Assembly (NCBI RefSeq): GCF_947494555.1
Contig: NZ_CANLVF010000003.1
Coordinates: 496,001-560,000 of the forward strand
DNA length: 64,000 bases
From: an uncultured Roseibium sp.
GTDB lineage: Bacteria; Pseudomonadota; Alphaproteobacteria; Rhizobiales; Stappiaceae
Direction of reading: 5' to 3'
The first letter of the stretch is position 1, and every line of letters starts with the position of its first letter. Of the stretch, positions 58,102-64,000 are shown piece by piece. The notes below the pieces were generated by a model, which saw nothing but the letters and a program-made list of their open reading frames with translations, did no database searches and was not told the DNA's origin. Position numbers and translations under genes: made by a program.

Positions 58102-58647
58102 TTGAGTATTTTCGATCAGCCCGAAGCACAGGATCTTGGTCCCTATCTTCGTGTTGCCGACCGCAAGCTGAACATTCTTTCCGTCTTTGACGACCTTAAA
58201 TATGACCGTTCAGATGCGGATCTTCTGTCACCGGCGATGAGACAGCATGTGGTGAAGGTTCTTTCAAAACTCGATTTCAAGCAGACGTCGGGAACCGTGT
58301 TGAAACACAAGACTGCCGATCTGCACTGTATCATGCCGAAATTCCACGCCTTGGGTGCATCCCCGTTCGACATCACAAGATATGCGGACAAGCGCCCGCA
58401 GGACTTTTACATTTTGACACCCACGCAGACCGCTTGCCAGTTCATAGACAATTATGCCCTCGAAGAGGCTGTTGAGCTAATCAAGACCCTCATTGAGCGT
58501 CAGCCGATCAATCTCTTTCGGCTCATGGATTTTCTGGAAAGAAAGCCCTCGCATGAGGCATTTCGCGCCGCAATCGGGCATCTGAAATACGTTCAACGCG
58601 TGGCTTTACAACAAGAACCTTTGCGCAGCATGCGTGCCCTTGGTTAG
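58102..58647 (+). CDS. Conserved-looking hypothetical protein
   Basis: The protein has 181 residues, starting at a TTG. The sequence is mixed alpha/beta, with no signal or membrane segment: ADRKLNILSVFDDLKYDRSDAD, ADLHCIMPKFHALGASPFDITRYADKR, then helix-rich EEAVELIKTLIERQPINLFRLMDFLE. I do not recognise a family. The composition resembles the rest of the chromosome. The start is weakly supported. Its direction matches the cyclase gene 176 bases downstream. Confidence 0.65.
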   Translation: MSIFDQPEAQDLGPYLRVADRKLNILSVFDDLKYDRSDADLLSPAMRQHVVKVLSKLDFKQTSGTVLKHKTADLHCIMPKFHALGASPFDITRYADKRPQDFYILTPTQTACQFIDNYALEEAVELIKTLIERQPINLFRLMDFLERKPSHEAFRAAIGHLKYVQRVALQQEPLRSMRALG

Positions 58648-58823
58648 CCGCCTAAGCCACACTCTCGCCGCGCTGCTCCGCTGAAGAGAGGCAAGCAGCC
58701 AGCCCTTGCATTTACGTCTTGCAGTCCGGCTGTGCCGCATCAGCACACCTCGCTAAAATCGTTTCAACTCACGCTCATTTGGGTGATATCGTTCGGCAAA
58801 GGCCGCAATGAAACGGAGCGACT

Positions 58824-60218
58824 ATGCCGGTTCGAAGACGACGCCCGCCGTTCAGGTTTCTGGAACGCTTGAGGCAGATGCAGGAGGAAGAACGGCAGCA
58901 GGCCACTTCAAATCCGTTTCTGGCGCAAGCCCTGGAAAAAGAGAAGATGGAGGGACACCGGCTCGCTGTCATCGCCCGAACGATCGCGCTCGGTCTGGTG
59001 GGCCTTCTCCTGCCGTTCCTCAACTTCAGCCTGAACGTGCTTTACTACGAAGCCATGCTGCTCGTGTTCATCGGCCTTGGCTGGCTTCAATTGCGCATGG
59101 CAAGCGTCGGCTATTCAAAGTCGGAACTCGCTCTGATCTTTGTCGATGTCAGCCTTCTGACAATCCTGTTCATCACGCCGAACCCGTTCTTCAGTCAGGA
59201 CATTCCGACGGCGTTCATGTACCGGTTCGACAATTTCATCTATTTCTTCATTTTCCTCGCGGTCGGCACGCTTGCCTATTCCTGGCGAACCGTCTGGGCG
59301 ATGGGCACCTGGGTGGCCGTTCTCTGGCTGATCGGCTTTGCAGTTGTTTCCCTGTTCGGGCACACAATCCCGGAACTCACTCAAGCGGCATCGAACGCCT
59401 TTCAGGGTCATCCGCTGGTAGATGAAGAACTCGACCCCAACAGCACGCGGCCCGGCGTACGTGTCCAGGAAATTGTCGTTTTTCTGATCGTCGCAGGCAT
59501 CCTTGCGGTAAAGGGCTGGCGGTCGAACCAGCTTTTGATGCGCCAGGCAAATATTGCGGCAGAGCGCGCAAACCTGTCACGCTACTTTCCGTCCAGTCTC
59601 GTGGATGTTCTTGCCGCCACAGATCGGGACATCGGCGCTGTCAGAACGCAGGATGTGGCCGTTCTTTTCACTGACATAGTCGGCTTTACCAAATATGCCG
59701 AGCAACATTCGCCGGAAGAGGTGATGGACCTTCTTCGGCACTACCACGCCTTTGTGGAGCGCTCGATTTTTCAAAACGGTGGAACGCTCGACAAGTATCT
59801 CGGTGACGGTGTGATGGCGACCTTCGGCACACCGGAAACCGGGCCTGGCGACGCCGCCAATGCCCTGAAAGCCGCTACGCAACTTATTGAGGAAACCGAC
59901 CGCTTCAACCAGGACCGCGAGGCCGAAGGTCTTGCACCCATCAATGTTTCGATCGGCGTTCATTTCGGACCCGTCATCCTGGGCGACATCGGCCCGTCAC
60001 GACGTCTGGAATTCGCCGTCGTCGGTGACACTGTGAATGTCGCCAGCCGGCTCGAAGCCTCCACGAGGGAGCTCGGCTGCAAGTGCGTCGTCAGTGAGGC
60101 TTTGATGCAACGGGCAAAACAGGCCGAAGCCGAAGACCCCCCTCCCAACGCATTCACGCCGCGAGACCCGATCAAACTGCGCGGGCGGCAAAACGAGATT
60201 GATGTGTGGACGGTGTGA
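58824..60218 (+). CDS. Membrane-anchored class III adenylate/guanylate cyclase
   Basis: The protein has 464 residues. The N-terminal cytoplasmic part is followed by about five or six hydrophobic segments (residues ~45-245) and then a class III cyclase domain from about residue 270. The metal-binding aspartates are in AVLFTDIVGFT and YLGDGVMATFG, the lysine in GTLDKYLGD suits ATP, and the transition-state residues are in VVGDTVNVASRLE. It should make cAMP from ATP in response to something sensed by the membrane domain, which is unknown. It is convergent with the WD40 gene, 18 bases away. Confidence 0.92.
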   Translation: MPVRRRRPPFRFLERLRQMQEEERQQATSNPFLAQALEKEKMEGHRLAVIARTIALGLVGLLLPFLNFSLNVLYYEAMLLVFIGLGWLQLRMASVGYSKSELALIFVDVSLLTILFITPNPFFSQDIPTAFMYRFDNFIYFFIFLAVGTLAYSWRTVWAMGTWVAVLWLIGFAVVSLFGHTIPELTQAASNAFQGHPLVDEELDPNSTRPGVRVQEIVVFLIVAGILAVKGWRSNQLLMRQANIAAERANLSRYFPSSLVDVLAATDRDIGAVRTQDVAVLFTDIVGFTKYAEQHSPEEVMDLLRHYHAFVERSIFQNGGTLDKYLGDGVMATFGTPETGPGDAANALKAATQLIEETDRFNQDREAEGLAPINVSIGVHFGPVILGDIGPSRRLEFAVVGDTVNVASRLEASTRELGCKCVVSEALMQRAKQAEAEDPPPNAFTPRDPIKLRGRQNEIDVWTV

Positions 60219-60235
60219 GCCGGGACCGCCTGAGA

Positions 60236-62584
60236 TCAGTCACTATCGGCGTCCGGCAATGCGAAGCGCTTCAGCCCGCCCGCTTCGACGGATTGCAAAA
60301 GCTTGCCATCGTCGGCCCGCAGGCAGATGTCCGTTTTCCAGTCGCAGGAGATCCAACGCTCTTGCCGATCCATCAGGAACAGTTTGCGCCTGCCTTCAAA
60401 CAGGTCCCAGCTCTCCAAAAGACCGGCCTCATCGCCAGTCAGCAAAACCGACCCGTCGGCTCCCCAGTCCAGGCCGTTGAAGATGCGCAGGTCACGATTG
60501 AATTCGCGCACCCACCATCCGTGCCTCGTCCCGTGGACCCGCGCCGGGGCATATTGAGAACCAGCGGCGATGAAGTCGCCATCGGGTGACCAGACAATGA
60601 ATTGCGGGTAATAGGCAAAATCAGTCTCCGTTGTCAGGATCTCGCCGGACTTCCGGTCCCAGACCACAACGCGGGCGTTCATAGACGTCGCGAGCCGAGA
60701 GCCGTCCGGCGACCAGGCAATATGCGACGTCAGATCGACACTGCAGCAAAACACCTTTTCGACCTTCCCGTTCGATGCGTCCCAGACCCTTACCGTCCGG
60801 TCGTCCGCTGCGCTCGCCAGCAACGTACCGTCCTGCGACCAGGAGATATTTTCCACATCGTCTTCATGATCCTCGTACCGGTCGAGAACATTGCCCGTCA
60901 CGGCATCGAAAATGCGCACAACATCTTCGTCTCCGCCAGTTGCAATCATGGAGCCGTCAGGCGACCAGGCAACCGCACGCACGCTGTCTGCATGGCCTTC
61001 AAGCAGTTTTTCCTGAGCACCGGTTAGCGCATTCCAGACCCTTGCGGTCCCATCCCACGATCCACTTACAAGCCGTGTGCTGTCCGGTGACCAGGACACA
61101 GTGAGAATATCGTTGGTGTGCCCTTGAAGGGACGCAATGAGATCTCCGGTTCTCGTGTCCCACAGATTGTTCACTTCGCTGTCGTCTGCAGACGCCAACA
61201 ACGTTCCGTCTGGCGACCAGGACAGAACGCGGATTTCCGCTTTGTGACCGTTGAGAACATGCCGCACCTTTCCGGTCTGTTCGTCCCAGATCGTGATCCG
61301 TCCTTGCGTGTCGGCGATCGCGGCCAGCTGCGCAATAGGCGACCATGCCACGTGACCGATGGCGTGCACGCCACCCTCAGCTCTCATCAGGGTTTTCTGC
61401 GCTTCAAGATCCCATATCCTGAGAGCATCGTCCGAAGAACCAATGGCAAGACGTGTTCCGTCCGGGGACCAGGCGAGCGCTTCAATCCAATAATCTTCAT
61501 GGTCACTTTGATGCATCACCACATGGGTGCGCGCATCCCAAAGGCGTAAACTGCCATCGTCATCGGCGGCAGCAAGAACGTTGCCATCCGGCGACCAGAC
61601 AATATTGACGCACACGTTTCCCGGTTCTCCGCAGGAAAGATCCGCAACCGGTTCACCCGTTTTCGCATCAAGCATCCGCGCCGCATTTCCCTCGAGCAGG
61701 ACCGCCACCTGCCGATCGTCCGGCGCCCAGGCGATCCCCTTGACCGCGTCATCTTCATAGTCCGCGATCTGAACCACAGCTTCATCCGTGTCGAGGTCCC
61801 AAATCCGGGCACTCCCGTCCCTTGATCCGCTGGACAATCTGTTTCCGGAATTCGACCAGGTCAGGAAGATGACTTCGTCTTCCAGACCGGTGAGTGATTT
61901 GGCGACCTTGCCTGCCTCCACGTCGACGAGCAAAATGTCGTAGCCTGTCACATCAGCTGTGTAGTCTGTCGCCGCGATCGCGAGATACGTGCCGTCCGGC
62001 GACCACGCGAGCGCCTGAGCCGTTGAGTAGGCGGCTTCGATCAGTGCCGCGCTTTGTTCGCTCACCGACCAGATGACGAGGCCGCCCGGGATCGTTGCTG
62101 CGATGCGGCCGCCGTCCGGTGCCCATGCAACGGCCGAGGTCTCCGGAATGCCCCCATCAAAGACCAACAGCATTTCACCGGTTCGCGCATCCCAGAGCCT
62201 GGCTGGTTCACCCTCTGCAGCCGTCGCCAGATAGGCGCCGTCCGGCGACCAGGCCAGATCGATAACTTCACGCGTATGGCCATGAAGAACCGCGCTCGCC
62301 TCCCCTGTTTTCGCGTCCCGGATTGTAACGAACGAGCCCCACGGGGCCGTCGCCACCTGTGTTCCGTCCGGCGACCAGGCGATATATTCCACCGGCGCGG
62401 CCCAGTGGCCGGACAGTCCGGCAACGAAACCATCGGACAACTCGACCGGCTGCGGAACAGGGTCTTTTGCTGTTGCCTTCTCCTGCGCAGAAAGATCTTT
62501 AGACGCCATGACGAGACAGAGGACGGGCAGAACGCACAAGCGCCATGAACAAGTCAGAAAAGAAAGCGCACTTCCGGGCCTCAT
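60236..62584 (-). CDS. Exported WD40-repeat protein (about 16 repeats)
   Basis: The protein has 782 residues from the ATG at 62584, chosen for GGAGG before it. A signal peptide is present (LSFLTCSWRLCVLPVLCLVMA). Some 16 blades can be counted from the AWSPDG-type core; examples are IAWSPDGTQVATA, LAWSPDGAYLATA, ALAWSPDGTRLAIG and VAWSPDGSMIATG, with WDxRTG strand motifs. This is enough for two seven- or eight-bladed propellers. The repeated codons give an equally repeated DNA sequence. It is presumably periplasmic or outer-surface and binds partners. Position beside a cyclase and a PAS protein suggests, but does not prove, a link to signalling. Confidence 0.92.
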   Translation of the reverse strand: MRPGSALSFLTCSWRLCVLPVLCLVMASKDLSAQEKATAKDPVPQPVELSDGFVAGLSGHWAAPVEYIAWSPDGTQVATAPWGSFVTIRDAKTGEASAVLHGHTREVIDLAWSPDGAYLATAAEGEPARLWDARTGEMLLVFDGGIPETSAVAWAPDGGRIAATIPGGLVIWSVSEQSAALIEAAYSTAQALAWSPDGTYLAIAATDYTADVTGYDILLVDVEAGKVAKSLTGLEDEVIFLTWSNSGNRLSSGSRDGSARIWDLDTDEAVVQIADYEDDAVKGIAWAPDDRQVAVLLEGNAARMLDAKTGEPVADLSCGEPGNVCVNIVWSPDGNVLAAADDDGSLRLWDARTHVVMHQSDHEDYWIEALAWSPDGTRLAIGSSDDALRIWDLEAQKTLMRAEGGVHAIGHVAWSPIAQLAAIADTQGRITIWDEQTGKVRHVLNGHKAEIRVLSWSPDGTLLASADDSEVNNLWDTRTGDLIASLQGHTNDILTVSWSPDSTRLVSGSWDGTARVWNALTGAQEKLLEGHADSVRAVAWSPDGSMIATGGDEDVVRIFDAVTGNVLDRYEDHEDDVENISWSQDGTLLASAADDRTVRVWDASNGKVEKVFCCSVDLTSHIAWSPDGSRLATSMNARVVVWDRKSGEILTTETDFAYYPQFIVWSPDGDFIAAGSQYAPARVHGTRHGWWVREFNRDLRIFNGLDWGADGSVLLTGDEAGLLESWDLFEGRRKLFLMDRQERWISCDWKTDICLRADDGKLLQSVEAGGLKRFALPDADSD

Positions 62585-62984
62585 AAGCCTGTCCTCCAAA
62601 GATCACTCAATGCATTTTACAGTGACATCAGCTCCGGGTTCTTCCAAGTGTTGCTGCAACTGCGTTCCGCATCCTGAAAAGCGCGACTCAGCCTTGAGCA
62701 TTGCCTGATGAGCCCGCTCCGAGCCTGTTTCTCCCAGAGACTTGTGACTGGGTGAGCTGATTGACGCGCGCATTGCGGGTCACGACGCCCCTCCCTCATG
62801 AGCAGGTTGCAAATATACTATCAATATTCAGCAAAACTGCCTGAACAATCCAACGAGATGTAAAAATACTTGCCAGAAATACGGATAGTTGAAAATCAAT
62901 CTCCGTTTTTATAGCTGCGTTGAACCTTATTTATTTTTATCTAACCCTGCTGTTTTACACTCAAATACTGAGTTGTGAGGCAAT
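62585..62984. other. AT-rich intergenic region upstream of the PAS gene
   Basis: About 400 bases, much richer in A and T between 62800 and 62960 than the surroundings. It serves two divergent genes (the WD40 and the PAS gene). Promoters are likely here, but none is clear enough to place. Confidence 0.5.
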
Positions 62985-64000
62985 ATGGATGTATCGGCGC
63001 TAAAGAATGACTTCATGGACCTCACGGCAGATGCCGTTGCGGTCGGGCATCTTGCGCCTGGGTCAAACACAGCCATTCTTGTCTATGTGAACAGGGCTTT
63101 TTCAGAGCAGTTCGGCTACGAGCCCGACGCGAGTTTGGGCCGAGAGATGAGCAGCCTGCATTTCGCCAATGCTTCTCAGCCGTATGATCGTATCGGACGT
63201 CACAAGCCGGAGGACAGCCCCTGCTCGTTTGCCGCAGATCAGGTGGAATGCCTGAGGTCCGACGGATCGGTGATGCTGGCGAGTCTTTCCGTCGTTGTTG
63301 TCGAGAACACGGCAGGCGATGGACACCTCGTATGCGCCACCTATCGCCAGATCAATCCGCACACGCAAGAAGAGGATCGCGTTGCTGAAAGTGCGTTTGA
63401 GCGGGGAAAGAGCGAAACAGCACCATCCCGAGACGGTCAAGGGGCAATGTCGGACAAGCGCTTGAGACAGGCACTGAACGCATATGCCGAACCTATCGCG
63501 GTCTATGACGCCGACAAGCGCCTCGTTTTCTGGAACGATGCTTACGCCATTTCGATGACCGACGAACCTCAGGAGATCAGAACCGGGCTGAGCATTGAAG
63601 AGGTTCTGAGAATCGGGCTTAAAAACAACAGGTTCCCTGAATCGCGTGGCCGCGAAGAAGTCTGGCTGAAAGAGCAGGTGACGCATGCAATGAAGTGCGA
63701 ACCTGTCACCGACGTGGAAGTTGCCGATGACATTCACCACCAGGTTCAGCGCAGTCGCGTCCCGAACGGCGACATGCTTGTCATTCGCTTCGACACGACA
63801 GAAATTGTTCGCGAACGCAAGGCAGCCGACCGCACACATGCGCGGCTCGTGGCTGCGTTGAATGCCTATCCCGATCCGATCGTTATCTACGACAAGGATC
63901 TGAACCTTGTGTGCTGGAACACGGGATACGCGTCTTCCATGACAGACAATGCCGAAGAACTTTTCGAAGGAATGCATCTTCGCGATGTCCTTCGAAACGC
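62985..64000 (+). CDS. Multi-PAS-domain signalling protein (3' end outside window)
   Basis: The frame opens at an ATG preceded by GAGG and stays open to the last base: 338 complete codons. Three PAS units can be seen. The first (AILVYVNRAFSEQFGYEPD) resembles a light- or redox-type PAS. The second and third are PAS-7-like: RLRQALNAYAEPIAVYDADKRLVFWNDAYAI and RLVAALNAYPDPIVIYDKDLNLVCWNTGYA. No output domain is reached; a histidine kinase, GGDEF or cyclase domain would be expected. The gene is divergent from the WD40 gene. It is cytoplasmic in this part, with no membrane segment. Confidence 0.85.
   Translation, partial: MDVSALKNDFMDLTADAVAVGHLAPGSNTAILVYVNRAFSEQFGYEPDASLGREMSSLHFANASQPYDRIGRHKPEDSPCSFAADQVECLRSDGSVMLASLSVVVVENTAGDGHLVCATYRQINPHTQEEDRVAESAFERGKSETAPSRDGQGAMSDKRLRQALNAYAEPIAVYDADKRLVFWNDAYAISMTDEPQEIRTGLSIEEVLRIGLKNNRFPESRGREEVWLKEQVTHAMKCEPVTDVEVADDIHHQVQRSRVPNGDMLVIRFDTTEIVRERKAADRTHARLVAALNAYPDPIVIYDKDLNLVCWNTGYASSMTDNAEELFEGMHLRDVLRN

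Overview
This is a chromosomal stretch of a GC-rich alphaproteobacterium. The hsp20-DUF1150 pair, the ugpBAEC operon, the imuA/imuB/dnaE2 mutasome, OpgC and many solute-binding-protein transporters point to the Hyphomicrobiales, and the Stappia/Labrenzia/Roseibium group is my best guess. That placement is inference from gene content; there is no rRNA in the window. I see no tRNA, phage, CRISPR array or intact insertion sequence.

Layout. 1-6.6 kb: end of a TRAP transporter permease, an HxlR regulator divergent from a berberine-bridge-type flavin oxidoreductase, two exported proteins (one with a VPLPA-type C-terminal sorting signal), a RidA protein, and an XRE/MmyB regulator divergent from a membrane-anchored SRPBCC protein. 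6.9-19.4 kb: an AT-rich hypothetical gene, a ThDP enzyme/CoA-transferase pair, a secreted esterase, a voltage-gated K+ channel, an SDR, an unlisted 31-residue mini-gene with its own strong ribosome site and terminator, DUF302, a YeeE/YedE sulfur transporter, a TTC38-like TPR protein, OpgC and a second secreted esterase. 19.5-23.6 kb: a TetR regulator lying between two near-identical operators, two orphan sugar-ABC permeases and fructose-bisphosphatase. 23.7-29.4 kb: DUF1150 and Hsp20 (heat-shock promoter and ROSE-like thermometer), LysR, an ECF sigma factor with a secreted SnoaL-like protein, MmcQ/YjbR, an MFS transporter and an AT-rich membrane protein.

29.5-31.5 kb is a tandem array of palindromic REP-like modules. 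It is followed by AlkC and the glycerol-3-phosphate importer ugpBAEC. 37.5-44.1 kb is the SOS mutasome imuA-imuB-dnaE2, with a second array of the same palindromic modules between imuB and dnaE2. 45-49.5 kb is a complete carbohydrate ABC operon preceded by an AraC-gene relic and a palindromic operator. 49.5-55.4 kb holds LysR, aldo/keto reductase, VOC protein, AraC, NmrA-like and DUF4345 genes and a third secreted esterase. 55.6-64 kb holds a small acidic protein, a fatty-acid desaturase, a 270-bp MITE-like element, a frameshifted RidA gene, a class III nucleotide cyclase, a 16-repeat WD40 protein and the start of a multi-PAS signalling protein cut by the window end.

Genes that appear to work together: ugpB-A-E-C (glycerol-3-phosphate uptake); imuA-imuB-dnaE2 (mutagenic translesion synthesis); the 45-49.5 kb ABC operon; the CoA-transferase/ThDP enzyme pair; and the TetR regulon, inferred from a shared operator, that would tie a secreted esterase to the orphan permeases. 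The most distinctive signals are that TetR operator pair, the 31-residue mini-gene, the thermometer upstream of hsp20, four phased TTCATATGAA-type half-sites between ugpB and imuA, the MITE-like element and the two palindromic arrays.
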